45,986 bases of DNA from Nitrospira sp. Lineage in GTDB: Bacteria; Nitrospirota; Nitrospiria; Nitrospirales; Nitrospiraceae. The DNA is taken from positions 1 through 45,986 of the forward strand of contig VOPR01000038.1 in NCBI GenBank assembly GCA_009594995.1. The letters run 5' to 3'. Each line of letters starts with the position of its first letter. Position 1 is the first letter of the stretch. The notes below the pieces were generated by a model. The model worked only from the letters and a program-made list of their open reading frames with translations. It did no database searches and was not told where the DNA came from. The position numbers and the translations under genes were made by a program. Positions 27,445 through 37,094 of the stretch are shown here, piece by piece.

Positions 27445-29424
27445 ATGAAACCTCATGCCTTTGTCGCCATGCCGTTCGGCATGAAGCGAGACAACCAAGG
27501 CCACGAGATCGATTTTAATCGTGTCTATGACGAGCTAATCAAGCCCGCTCTCGAAACGACCGGTTTGGAGGTATTTCGAGCGGACCAAGAACTACGTGGC
27601 GGTGACATTCGCACCGACATGTTTCAGACACTCCTTCTAGCCGATTTGGTGTTAGCAGACCTTACGCTGGACAATCCCAATGTGTGGTACGAATTAGGCG
27701 TCCGCCATGCGCTGCGCGCCCGCGGCGTCGTCCTGATCTCTGGGGGCCGAGTGCCGACCGCCTTCGACCTCTATACAGATCGCAAGCTCCGCTACAGCAT
27801 CGCACACAGTGGCCCGGATCCGTTCACCCTGGAGCGGGATAAGAGGACCCTAGCCGAGATGGTCCAAACAACGATGGAATCCTGGCATGACCGTAAAGTG
27901 AGCCCGGTCTATCAGCTGATGCCAAACCTTCAGGAACCGGACTGGAAGTCGCTCCACATCGGTGACGTGCGCGAATTTTTGGAACAGCACGACACGTGGG
28001 ATAGTCGCATTCAATTGGCACGAAAAGCAGGCCGCATTGGTGACGTCCTGGTGCTGGCCAATGAGGCGCCTGTTACGGCGTTTCGTGCCGAAGCCTGGAT
28101 AAAGGCCGGCGAAGCATTACGCAAAGCCGAGCGGTTTAGATTTGCGCTGGAACAGCTCGAACATGGGCTGGCGATCGACCCGCACAATCTCAAGGGCCTG
28201 CGCGAGAAAGGCGTGTGCTTACAACGGTTGGCTTTAGCTGGTCAGCCAAGGCATTCGCTGGACCGAGCACGCGCTCATTACCGAAAGGTCCTGGAAGTCT
28301 ACCCCCAGGACCCGGAAACCCGGGCATTGCTAGGCCGTGTGGATAAGGATGCCTGGATCGCTGCCTGGCGTCGGCTCGGCAAGACAACGGACGAATTGCG
28401 CGAGGAGGCCGCGGAGGAAGGCGCATTACTGCGCGCGGCGATCGACGGCTACGCTACCGCCCACCGCCGCAATCCCGCTCATTATTATTCCGGCATCAAT
28501 GCTCTCACCTTGATGCATCTCCATCGTCATCTCATCGACGACCCACGCTACGATCACGACATGGCCATCATGGCCGGTGCCGTGCGCTTTGCAGCCGAAT
28601 GTGAGCGCGAGGAACAGCAGATTTTCTGGTCTAAACTGACGCTCGGAGACCTGGAAGTGTTGATCGGCACGCCGGACACGATCAAGTCTACCTACAGGGA
28701 AGCCATCGCAAAAAATGACAAGGATTGGTTCGCATTCAATTCCAGCATTGCTCAACTGCAGCTACCGAAGGATCTCAGCTTTCGACCAGATCACGTCGCG
28801 GTCGCCATCGCCACCTTCGACCGCGCATTACAAACGCTTAGACGGCCTAAGGACCATTGGCAGCCACGCCAGGTATTCTTCTTCAGCGGGCACAGGATTG
28901 ACGAGCCAGATCGTCAGACCAAGCGTTTTCCAGCGGAGAAAAAGGAGGTCGCGGGGAAGAAGATTGCCGAAGCATTGGATCAATTTGGCGCGGGACCGGA
29001 AAATCTCGCCATGGTACAAGGCCCCAGCGGCGGGAATTTAGTATTTCTTGAAGCCTGCCGTCAGCGCAACGTGCACCTGCAACTCCTACTGCCGCTGCCG
29101 GAGCCGGAGTTCATCGATTGCTCGATTCCTCTCTCTGCCAATGGTGACCAGTGCCGCGAGCGGTTCTATCGCCTCAAGACTGGTCTCGAAGGTTCCCCGC
29201 GCATCATGCCTGACGAACTCGGTCCCCTACCGAAAGGCGCGAATCCATTCGAACGCTGCAATCTGTGGTTGCTCTACACCGCTCTGTCCTACGGCATCAA
29301 CCAGGTGCGATTTCTCTGCCTCTGGGACGGCGGCGACGACGAACCGGGCGGCACCGCCCACATGTACGAGGAAGTCAAACGCAGGACGGGACAGGTGACG
29401 TGGATCAACACGACGATATTGTAA
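27445..29424 (+). CDS. Deoxyribosyltransferase-like / TPR / SLOG-like three-domain protein
   Basis: A 659-residue cytoplasmic protein. Residues 1-120 resemble the nucleoside deoxyribosyltransferase/DRHyd fold, distantly related to TIR: HAFVAMPFGMKRD, then ADLVLADLTLDNPNVWYELG with the likely catalytic E83. Residues of about 180-440 are helical and repeat-like (RFALEQLEHGLAIDPHNLKG), matching a TPR sensor of the TPR-S type. Residues of about 470-655 form a Rossmann-like domain (RQVFFFSGHRIDEPDRQTKR; NLAMVQGPSGGNLVFLEACR) like SLOG nucleotide-sensing domains. It is the first gene of the island and is followed after 21 bp by the SIR2-TIR gene. A nucleotide-cleaving effector joined to sensor domains is inferred from the folds. 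Confidence 0.75.
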   Translation: MKPHAFVAMPFGMKRDNQGHEIDFNRVYDELIKPALETTGLEVFRADQELRGGDIRTDMFQTLLLADLVLADLTLDNPNVWYELGVRHALRARGVVLISGGRVPTAFDLYTDRKLRYSIAHSGPDPFTLERDKRTLAEMVQTTMESWHDRKVSPVYQLMPNLQEPDWKSLHIGDVREFLEQHDTWDSRIQLARKAGRIGDVLVLANEAPVTAFRAEAWIKAGEALRKAERFRFALEQLEHGLAIDPHNLKGLREKGVCLQRLALAGQPRHSLDRARAHYRKVLEVYPQDPETRALLGRVDKDAWIAAWRRLGKTTDELREEAAEEGALLRAAIDGYATAHRRNPAHYYSGINALTLMHLHRHLIDDPRYDHDMAIMAGAVRFAAECEREEQQIFWSKLTLGDLEVLIGTPDTIKSTYREAIAKNDKDWFAFNSSIAQLQLPKDLSFRPDHVAVAIATFDRALQTLRRPKDHWQPRQVFFFSGHRIDEPDRQTKRFPAEKKEVAGKKIAEALDQFGAGPENLAMVQGPSGGNLVFLEACRQRNVHLQLLLPLPEPEFIDCSIPLSANGDQCRERFYRLKTGLEGSPRIMPDELGPLPKGANPFERCNLWLLYTALSYGINQVRFLCLWDGGDDEPGGTAHMYEEVKRRTGQVTWINTTIL

Positions 29425-29445
29425 GAGGATCGAACCGAGGGACAA

Positions 29446-30813
29446 ATGAACGAGGCAGGATGGAAGAGATTGATGGACAAGATCCGGGAAAACAATGTCG
29501 TCCCTATCGTTGGAACGCGGCTATTGGTCGGAGCCGACGCGAAAACATCACTACAGGCACAAGTTGCCGCGCAACTGATGAAAGACCACGGCGGGGCAAT
29601 AGAAGAGATCGCTTTGCCGCCATTCCGAGAAATACACGAAGTAGTCTCGCAGTTAAAGGGGAAGGTCGATCTATTAGACCTTTGCGATGATATACGTAGG
29701 GCTATTCGTGAGGTGGTCAATGCCAGAGACTTTACGATGCCAGAACCCATCAAGCAGTTGGCAGCGATCGCTGATTTTCGCCTTTTCGTAACATTAACTC
29801 CGGACGATCTGCTCGCCCGTAGCCTGGCTCAACGTTGCATCGTAAACGAGAGCATTCATGCGCTCCAGCAGGATACGAGTGACCTTCCCGGTGACTGGGA
29901 AAAGAGAACTGGGGAGGTGAACATACTGTACCTGTTTGGGAAAGCACATGCTAAGTCGTTTGCGATTCACGATGAGGACGTTCTGGAATATGCTCATAAA
30001 ATGATCACAGATGGTGACAAGACGCTGAGAATCTTCCTTAGGGAGCTTCGAAGTCGCAGTCTACTGCTGATCGGGTGTAGTTTCCCAGAGTGGTTAAGTC
30101 GCTTCTTCCTCCGGGCCACCAACGACAAACGGCTTGCCGACAAATATAGGCGCTCATGGTTGATCGAACAGTTGCAGCCGGAAGAAAGCTTCACATGCTT
30201 TCTCAACAGCTACGGGGGAGGAACCGAGGTTCTCTCCGATCTCTCACCAGTTGAATTCGTCGCCGAATTACACAAACGTTGGATGGACGAGCATGGAGCG
30301 GGCGATCAGGAGCATGATCGCCCAACAGAGGAGTCAATTCCACGTGGAACGTTGTTTTTCATTAGCTATTCTCGCCACACAGACCGGCCTCAAGCCGAAA
30401 CACTGTATCAATCACTACGGGACCTTGGCGTCACTGAAAACGAGGTATGGTTCGACCGCCGCAGCATCGAACCGGGGCAAGACTTTCGACGCAGGATATT
30501 CGAGGGCATAGACAGATGCCAATATTTCTTGCCGCTGCTTTCGAAATCTTGCGATAGCCGGAAGGAAGCCTTTGTGTTCAAAGAGTGGGAACAGGCGGAT
30601 GATCGCCTTCCAATGAATCGCGAATTTCTCTTCCCAATTATCGTTGATAACGATTTTGACCCGAAGCTTTATACCGCACCACTTATTCCGAGATGGAGAG
30701 ACAAAAGAACTATCGACTTCGCCCACGCACCACAAGGCGTACCAGACAAGCGTCTTATGGCGACGCTAAAAAAACTGCTACGCGAGTTTCGAGTTGGGAG
30801 TAGGCCATCGTGA
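29446..30813 (+). CDS. SIR2-like / TIR fusion protein
   Basis: A 455-residue protein. The N-terminal 280 residues follow the SIR2 layout, but the active-site motifs are eroded: NVVPIVGTRLLVG at the GAGxS position, FVTLTPDDLLAR where active enzymes have TTNYDD (catalytic Asn lost), and ILYLFGKAH where LHG carries the catalytic His. The C-terminus is a TIR domain (TLFFISYSRHTDRPQAETLY) from about residue 301, with putative catalytic E380 in FVFKEWEQA. The SIR2 part may therefore be a sensor or binding module, while the TIR could cleave NAD+. GAGGGA precedes the ATG. The stop overlaps the NTPase start as GTGA, so the two are translated together. Confidence 0.8.
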   Translation: MNEAGWKRLMDKIRENNVVPIVGTRLLVGADAKTSLQAQVAAQLMKDHGGAIEEIALPPFREIHEVVSQLKGKVDLLDLCDDIRRAIREVVNARDFTMPEPIKQLAAIADFRLFVTLTPDDLLARSLAQRCIVNESIHALQQDTSDLPGDWEKRTGEVNILYLFGKAHAKSFAIHDEDVLEYAHKMITDGDKTLRIFLRELRSRSLLLIGCSFPEWLSRFFLRATNDKRLADKYRRSWLIEQLQPEESFTCFLNSYGGGTEVLSDLSPVEFVAELHKRWMDEHGAGDQEHDRPTEESIPRGTLFFISYSRHTDRPQAETLYQSLRDLGVTENEVWFDRRSIEPGQDFRRRIFEGIDRCQYFLPLLSKSCDSRKEAFVFKEWEQADDRLPMNREFLFPIIVDNDFDPKLYTAPLIPRWRDKRTIDFAHAPQGVPDKRLMATLKKLLREFRVGSRPS

Positions 30814-33800
30814 CTGTATTCTCCGAAAATTCAACCACCCTGAATGCCAACAATCCATGGCCTGGGTTGGCGGCGTACGATGAGGCTTCGGCCACATTCT
30901 TCTTCGGCCGGCAGGAAGAAGCAGATGAACTGTTTCGATTCATTCGGTCGGCTCCCCTGACAGTCGTATACGGAAAGTCTGGATTGGGCAAAACATCCCT
31001 CCTGCAGGCTGGGCTCTACCCGAAGCTGCGCGCGCAACACTATTTGCCGATTCATATACGTCTGGAATATTCCGATGTTGTGAAGGACCCGCCCTTCCGA
31101 CAAGTTATGCGACGATTTATGGAAGAATTGGACAAAGAGCGGGCGGAGTATCCCGAGCCTCGCAATGCGACCACCTTATGGGAATATCTGCATCGCAAGG
31201 ATCTACAGATTTGGAGTCGCGACAACTTTCCACTCACTCCCGTCCTGGTATTCGACCAGTTTGAAGAACTGTTTACACTTAGACAAAACGATGTCGAGCT
31301 AATCACGAATGTGATGTCTAGCTTTGCCGACCTCATAGAGAACCGCTTCCCGCCAGAGATCACCAATGAAAGCCCGGGGACCGTGCGAGCATCTTTGGAC
31401 CTGTTATCCCAGCGCTATCGCATTGTCTTGTCGTTTCGTGAGGATTTCCTTCCCGAGGTGCAAGCGTGGGAACAGAAGATCCCCTCATTACTCAAAAACT
31501 ACTTGCGACTTAATCCCATGTCGCGGCAGCGAGCCATTGATGTGATCCTGCGAGCCGGAAAGGATGTACTCGACGAGAATGTTGCATCATCCATCCTTGA
31601 TCTGGTCGGCAAGCGGGAGGTTGCATCCAATGCAGCCCAAATGTCCGAGATGGTCATTGAACCGGTACTATTAAGCCTCTGTTGCTCTAGGCTCAACGCT
31701 CGACGGAACGGTGCGAAGATCGACCAGGCACTGGTGAAGGAAATCGGACAGGATATTTTGGACGATTTCTATCAGGAAGCACTCGATGACGATACGCTGA
31801 AGGGCCCACCTGATGCGGCACAGTTCATCGAGGACAACCTGATCCAAGGCGATCACTTTCGCGGGAATTACCCAAAGGAGGACGCGCTCAACAAGAATCT
31901 ACTCACCCAGAAGCAATTGGCGGCACTGACCGACAAGCATCGCCTGCTGCGGATCGTACCTCATACTGACACCGCGCGCGTGGAGTTGATCCATGATCGC
32001 CTCGTGCCCGTGGTACGAAAGGCCAGAGAAGAGCGAAAAATCAAGCAGCACCAGGAGGAACAGGAGTGGTTGGCTAAGCTGGCCCAGGCAGAGCGTGATA
32101 GGGAACGAGCCAGGAGCGAGGAATTGCAAGCCGAACGGGACACGGCTCGCCGTAGCCTCAAGGTGGCCAACCTCATGCGCAACATCGCCGCCGCAGCCGT
32201 CATCATAACCGTGATCTTAGCCGGGTGGGGCATAAAACAACAGGTGAAGACAACAACCGAGGCACAAAAACGGGCAGAAATTGAGGCCAATACAGCAGTG
32301 GCCCTTGTCACATCTCGCCTCGCGGAAGGAAGGCTGGCACTAGGACCAGGTCTGGAGCCGTTGGAGCAAATGATGTATCGGGGGCTTGCTGCCTACCGCT
32401 TGACTCAGGGTGATCGCAAATTGTCGCAGGCTCGAGCCGCAAGTCTGACCGCGCTTCATTCGGTCATGGAAAGCACCCCACATCTACGTAAGGCCGTCAC
32501 AATTCAGGGGTTGGTGCCGACTCCTGCACTCGCATATAGTCCCGATGGCAAAACACTCGCCGTCGGCGGGGAGGACGGTACTATCCGACTCCTCGAGACT
32601 ATAACCTACCGTGAAATAGGCAAGCTGGTGTGTGAACTATCGACGGCTGAATCCGTATGGGCCCTGGCCTATAACAGGGGGGGCACGCGCTTAGTAGCAG
32701 GGTATTCCACCAATACCGACCAAGCCGCGGGGACCGGGTTGATCTGTGTGTTTAATGTGCAGCAGCGTAAACAGATACATCGGTTCGAAAAGAAGGGAGC
32801 GGGCGATGTCTATAGCGTGGCCTATAGCGGACCACCAGAGGGAGAGTTCATCGTCTCTGGAGGAAGCGACAAGATGGTGCGACAGTGGGATCTCAACAGC
32901 GGAACTATGAGTGAATTTCCTCACGAAGCTCAGGTGAGTTCAGTGACAGTCAGCCCTGACAATCGTTTGGTGGTTTCCGGTGGTGATGAGGGCATCATCA
33001 GAATATGGAACCGTGACAAGCCAAAGATGAAGCCCGTTGAATTGACGGGGCATGGGGCCACGGTGCAGCAAGTGGTATTTTCACCGACGGACCCAAATCT
33101 CCTAATTTCAGCCGGGGATGACGGACTCATCATCGCCTGGAATATCAAGGAACGTTGTCGCACACAGCAGAGCAAGCAACAACTAGTCAGGATTTACAAT
33201 TTTGCGTTGAGTCGGGATGGGCTAATCGCAGCCGCAAGCGCCGATGGGTATGTCCGGGTGTTTCGTCTCTTAGAAAATGCGCCGCCTTGCAGCAACACGG
33301 CCATTAAAAGAAAGGCGGCCACAGCTCCCAGCAGCCCAGAATTCCCGCAGATTCAAGATGGCGAGCTTGTCGGGCACGGCGGGATCGCTATGGGAATAGC
33401 CTTTAACCCGGAAGGAACTCGTCTGGCATCAACAGGGCAAGATAGTTCAATTCGCATTTGGGGGCAAAAAACTCCCGGATTCTCCCTAGCACAGTTGCAG
33501 CTGTCCTCCGATGCGCAACAAGCTGTTCCAGCACCAGGGAATGTGAGCGCCGTCGCGATTAGCCCGAATGGCCAATCCGTTGTCGCTGGAGATGAAAACG
33601 GAACCATATATCTCTGGAGGTCATTTCATCAGCCTGATTTTGAGCCTATCTCCTTATCCCCAGATCAGCAATGGCACGCGCATGACCAGGCCATTCGTAG
33701 CCTGGCGCTCTTACACATTGGCAACCATACGGTTATTTTCTCCGGAGGCGACGATGGCCTGCTTAAGCGATGGGACGCAGCCGCTGGCCAAAGCACTGGC

Positions 33801-34640
33801 CCGGACATGGAAGATCAGGCCAAGCCTATTCAATCAATTGCCGTATCGCCCAATAATCAATTGGTAGCTGCAGGGAGCAGGGATGGAACAATCCGTCTTT
33901 GGGATATAGCGACGGGGAGGAACATTCGACGGTATGAGAAGCCCCTCAATGGGCAGGAGGGTTATGAACTCCATACCCTCAGTTTCACCGCCGACGGCAA
34001 GTACCTGGCTATAGGAGACAGTTACCCAGGCGTGCGTATACTTGATCTCGCCAAGCCGGAGAATAAACGCATACTCCAAGGACACATGGACTCAATCCAC
34101 GCACTCGCTCGGGGAAACAAAAGATGGCTACTTTCTGCGGGAGCAGATGGCCGTATCTTGGAGTGGGATCCAAAAATCCTTGATCAACCAGCCGTCGAGG
34201 GCCTACGGAAGCATGATGAATTCATGTCTCGACTGGGCGTTCGTGACTCTACACCGCTCACATCGATTGACACGAGCGGAGATGGGAAGCTGATCTTGGC
34301 CGGGGGGCGCAGAGGGCGTCTCGAACTGTGGGATGGAGACGAACACGTACAAATCTCCACACATTTCTCCGGCCATCAGACCAACGACATTCAGGCAGTA
34401 GCGCTGGCGCTCGATGGAACGTTCTTCGTGACTGCTGATGCATCAACCATTCTCATCTGGCCTGGACCTGATCAATGGGCGGACATCATCTGCTCCAAGT
34501 TGGATAGGAATATGAGCGACGATCAGTGGCAAGAATGGGTGTCAAAAACAATACCTCCAGAAAGGCAATGCCGTGGCCTGCCATGGCCTCTTGCGCCAAA
34601 ACAGACGCCTGGCGATGCGAGAGCGATCGAAACACCCTAA
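30810..34640 (+). CDS. nSTAND NTPase with membrane helix and WD40 repeats
   Basis: A 1276-residue STAND-type signal-transduction NTPase. The N-terminal NACHT-like domain opens with NPWPGLAAYDEASATFFFGR, then Walker A GKSGLGKTSLL at about residues 54-64 and Walker B LVFDQFEELF near 146. A winged-helix and arm region follows, then a charged coiled coil, one membrane helix near residues 455-475 (IAAAAVIITVILAGWG) and a linker. From about residue 560 to 1240 there are WD40 repeats (SPDGKTLAVGGEDGTIRLLE and similar units), forming one or two propellers. The GTG start overlaps the SIR2-TIR stop. Known STAND proteins oligomerise when their repeat domain senses a ligand; here that would act on the TIR, lipase and related effectors. 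The membrane helix is a notable addition. Confidence 0.87.
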   Translation: MTVFSENSTTLNANNPWPGLAAYDEASATFFFGRQEEADELFRFIRSAPLTVVYGKSGLGKTSLLQAGLYPKLRAQHYLPIHIRLEYSDVVKDPPFRQVMRRFMEELDKERAEYPEPRNATTLWEYLHRKDLQIWSRDNFPLTPVLVFDQFEELFTLRQNDVELITNVMSSFADLIENRFPPEITNESPGTVRASLDLLSQRYRIVLSFREDFLPEVQAWEQKIPSLLKNYLRLNPMSRQRAIDVILRAGKDVLDENVASSILDLVGKREVASNAAQMSEMVIEPVLLSLCCSRLNARRNGAKIDQALVKEIGQDILDDFYQEALDDDTLKGPPDAAQFIEDNLIQGDHFRGNYPKEDALNKNLLTQKQLAALTDKHRLLRIVPHTDTARVELIHDRLVPVVRKAREERKIKQHQEEQEWLAKLAQAERDRERARSEELQAERDTARRSLKVANLMRNIAAAAVIITVILAGWGIKQQVKTTTEAQKRAEIEANTAVALVTSRLAEGRLALGPGLEPLEQMMYRGLAAYRLTQGDRKLSQARAASLTALHSVMESTPHLRKAVTIQGLVPTPALAYSPDGKTLAVGGEDGTIRLLETITYREIGKLVCELSTAESVWALAYNRGGTRLVAGYSTNTDQAAGTGLICVFNVQQRKQIHRFEKKGAGDVYSVAYSGPPEGEFIVSGGSDKMVRQWDLNSGTMSEFPHEAQVSSVTVSPDNRLVVSGGDEGIIRIWNRDKPKMKPVELTGHGATVQQVVFSPTDPNLLISAGDDGLIIAWNIKERCRTQQSKQQLVRIYNFALSRDGLIAAASADGYVRVFRLLENAPPCSNTAIKRKAATAPSSPEFPQIQDGELVGHGGIAMGIAFNPEGTRLASTGQDSSIRIWGQKTPGFSLAQLQLSSDAQQAVPAPGNVSAVAISPNGQSVVAGDENGTIYLWRSFHQPDFEPISLSPDQQWHAHDQAIRSLALLHIGNHTVIFSGGDDGLLKRWDAAAGQSTGPDMEDQAKPIQSIAVSPNNQLVAAGSRDGTIRLWDIATGRNIRRYEKPLNGQEGYELHTLSFTADGKYLAIGDSYPGVRILDLAKPENKRILQGHMDSIHALARGNKRWLLSAGADGRILEWDPKILDQPAVEGLRKHDEFMSRLGVRDSTPLTSIDTSGDGKLILAGGRRGRLELWDGDEHVQISTHFSGHQTNDIQAVALALDGTFFVTADASTILIWPGPDQWADIICSKLDRNMSDDQWQEWVSKTIPPERQCRGLPWPLAPKQTPGDARAIETP

Positions 34641-34687
34641 GCTGAGGACTTAATTCAAAATCCTAGATAGCATCCTGAGTAAATACT

Positions 34688-35837
34688 ATGCGTGCGCAGG
34701 TACAAGCACTCATTGAATCCTCCGCCCCCAAGAAAATTCTTGCCTGCGACGGCGGTGGAGATTCTGGCGAAATTGGAAGCCGATCTCCACGCGCGGCTCG
34801 GCACGCCTGACCTGATCCTTGGAGATTGGTTTGACTTCGTCTGCGGGACCAGCACGGGAGCCATCATCGCTGCCTGCATTTCCGCCGGCATGTCCATGGA
34901 CAGGATCCGTGCGTTTTACGTCGAAAGCGGCGAACAGATGTTCGACAAAACCTCCGTCTTTAAGCGGCTGCGTTATAGCTACAACGATGAGCCGCTCGCT
35001 GCGAAACTACGCGCCGAACTCAACCACGCACTGGGCTATTCCGACGGTGCGCCCCCTGCCACACTCGGCGATACCGGCCTGCGCACCTTATTGATGATGG
35101 TACTGCGCAACCACAGCACCGATTCACCCTGGCCGGTGTGGAACAATCCAGAGGCCAAGTATAACCAGCCAAACCGGAAAGACTGCAATCTCAACTTGCC
35201 CCTCTGGCAGCTGATACGCGCCAGCACCGCTGCGCCGACCTTCTTCCCCCCCGAGGTGGTGACTTTCGCTCCTGGCACCCCGAACGAATATCAGTTCGTT
35301 TTTGTGGACGGCGGCGTGACTACGTACAACAATCCGGCCTTCCTCGCCTTTCAGATGGCGACCGCTGCGCCCTACAAACTGAATTGGCAAACCGGGCGCG
35401 ACAAACTGTTACTCGTCTCAGTGGGAACCGGCTGCGCCGCGTTCGCGCGCCCCAGTCTGCAAGCAGATGACCTCTGGTTAGGAGATCACGTCAAGAATGT
35501 CCCGCGTGCCTTGATGAATGGGGCCTGCACAGGCTGGGACATGGCCTGCCGCATATTGGGTGATTGTCGCTTTGGTTCTCAGCTTGATCGCGAATTGGGA
35601 GACATGGTTCTTGCGGTCGATGCCCCGGTTTCAAACTGGACCGGCTCTAAACAATTCACGTATGTTCGCTATGACCCAGATGTGAACCAAGCCGGATTGA
35701 ATGCCCTAGGACTCGAAGGCATCCAACCCGAGAACGTGCAGGTCATGGATTCCGTGGAACACATTCGGGATATCCAACGGATCGGCCTGGCCTACGCACA
35801 GAAATATGTGAGCCTACAGCATCTGCACCCATTCTAG
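34688..35837 (+). pseudogene. Patatin-like phospholipase, frameshifted at the N-terminal oxyanion motif
   Basis: Patatin-family lipid hydrolase split over two frames. From ATG 34688 one frame reads through the family opening KKILACDGGG and stops at 34810. The rest of the protein, from about 34755 onward (VEILAKLEADLHARLG), is in another frame and is intact to 35837. It keeps the nucleophile serine in GTSTGA (codon at 34851) and the catalytic Asp in VDGG (35307). In normal relatives DGGG-I-R-G-x-x-T-V-E-I-L is continuous; here the IRG oxyanion segment is missing. A loss of 3n+2 bases, for example 23 bp between two CGGTGG copies, would explain this. It may be a real inactivation or an assembly error. 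The GTG at 34692 is not a credible start. Confidence 0.75.
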
Positions 35838-35873
35838 ACGGAAGGATCTGGCCCCTGAGAGGCGAACTAGCGT

Positions 35874-37016
35874 ATGGAACCAGTGGATCTCTTTTACAGT
35901 TATGCACACGAGGACGAGGGGCTACGAGATGAGCTGGCCGGGCATTTGAAGATTATGGAGCGGCGAAACGTCATCCGTTCATGGCACGATCGACGTATTG
36001 TCCCCGGACAGCAGTGGGATAAGGAGATTGATACGCAGTTAGAGGCCGCAGATCTCGTATTACTGCTGATCAGTGCGGACTTCATTAGTTCCGACTACAT
36101 TTGGGGCCATGAGCTTGAGGTAGCCTTGAATCGCCACCGCGACGGCAAGGCAAGCGTGGTGCCGGTCATGCTTCGCTCAGTAGATATCACGGACGCACCA
36201 TTTGCAGCGTTGCAAGGGCTCCCAACCGACCTTCGTCCCGTGACCTCTTGGCCGAATCGCGATGAAGCCTGGACCGATGTCGCCAAGGGTATTAGGCGTG
36301 CCGTGGAACAGATCCAAATCAAGTGGAGTCGGATGACTCCGACACCTCCACAAACGCTATCACCACCCGAAGCGCTCCCTAAAAACAGCGACATTCTCAG
36401 CAAAATACTACATTGGAGTCTTCCAGCCCCGGCAGGCATACCTGGCGACTCTTCCATAGTTACGGAAACAGCCAGCCAAAGAATTACAGAAGCACTGACC
36501 ACTGATCCCCTCCTGAACCGTATTGTCAAAGAATTTTCCGCGAAAGTGACGGAAGCTGCCAAGGCTCGTGGGGTTTCGTCCGTGGATTCCGCTCAGGCCG
36601 AGCAATACGCGCGGACACTGATTGATGCGCCAAATCAGAAGCGAATTCTGTGGGTCGATGATCGCCCCGATAACAACCGGCTTGAAACTGCGGCACTGGC
36701 CAAGCTTCAGATTGAAGTGGTAGCCGTAACCAGCACGAAGGCTGCATTAGACCGGCTGGCATCAGATTCCGAGCCGTTCGACTTGGTGCTGTCGGATTGG
36801 CAGCGGCCAGAGCTACACATTGATCTGTTGAGTGCGGGTATTCATCTTCTACGGGAACTGCGAGCCCGTCACCAGACCATGCCTGTAATTTTCTATCACG
36901 GTAGCGTCGGGCAGGAGCGTATCGCTCGTCGGGAAGTGGCGATTCGTGAAGGCGCATTCGGTGAAGCGGTGATGCCGGACGAGTTACTTGGGCTTGTGAC
37001 GAGTGCGCTAGGATGA
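35874..37016 (+). CDS. TIR domain / receiver-like fusion protein
   Basis: A 380-residue protein. Residues 1-150 form a TIR domain (PVDLFYSYAHEDEGLRDELA; WHDRRIVPGQQWDKEI; ADLVLLLISADFISSDYIWG), with putative NADase glutamate E80 in WGHELEVAL. A linker of about 100 residues follows. Residues from about 257 form a receiver-like domain: ILWVDDRPDNN with the acidic pair D262/D263, and phospho-accepting-type D308 in LVLSDWQRP. The conserved lysine of the last strand is not obvious (VIFYHGSVG and then GEAVMPDEL), so phosphorylation control is uncertain. It lies 36 bp after the patatin frame. The combination suggests an NAD+-cleaving effector gated by a receiver-like module. Confidence 0.82.
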   Translation: MEPVDLFYSYAHEDEGLRDELAGHLKIMERRNVIRSWHDRRIVPGQQWDKEIDTQLEAADLVLLLISADFISSDYIWGHELEVALNRHRDGKASVVPVMLRSVDITDAPFAALQGLPTDLRPVTSWPNRDEAWTDVAKGIRRAVEQIQIKWSRMTPTPPQTLSPPEALPKNSDILSKILHWSLPAPAGIPGDSSIVTETASQRITEALTTDPLLNRIVKEFSAKVTEAAKARGVSSVDSAQAEQYARTLIDAPNQKRILWVDDRPDNNRLETAALAKLQIEVVAVTSTKAALDRLASDSEPFDLVLSDWQRPELHIDLLSAGIHLLRELRARHQTMPVIFYHGSVGQERIARREVAIREGAFGEAVMPDELLGLVTSALG

Positions 37017-37094
37017 GGCTAAGTCCTGCAGGAAGATCATGATGGACAGAAGAAATCGGGAAATGTCCCACTCGAGGCTCGAAACCGACACCCT

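Noticed and set aside
34692..34750. GTG start giving an N-terminus beginning MRRYKHSLNPPPP for the patatin
   Set aside because: The other frame encodes the family's KKILACDGGG here, so this N-terminus is an artefact of the frameshift.
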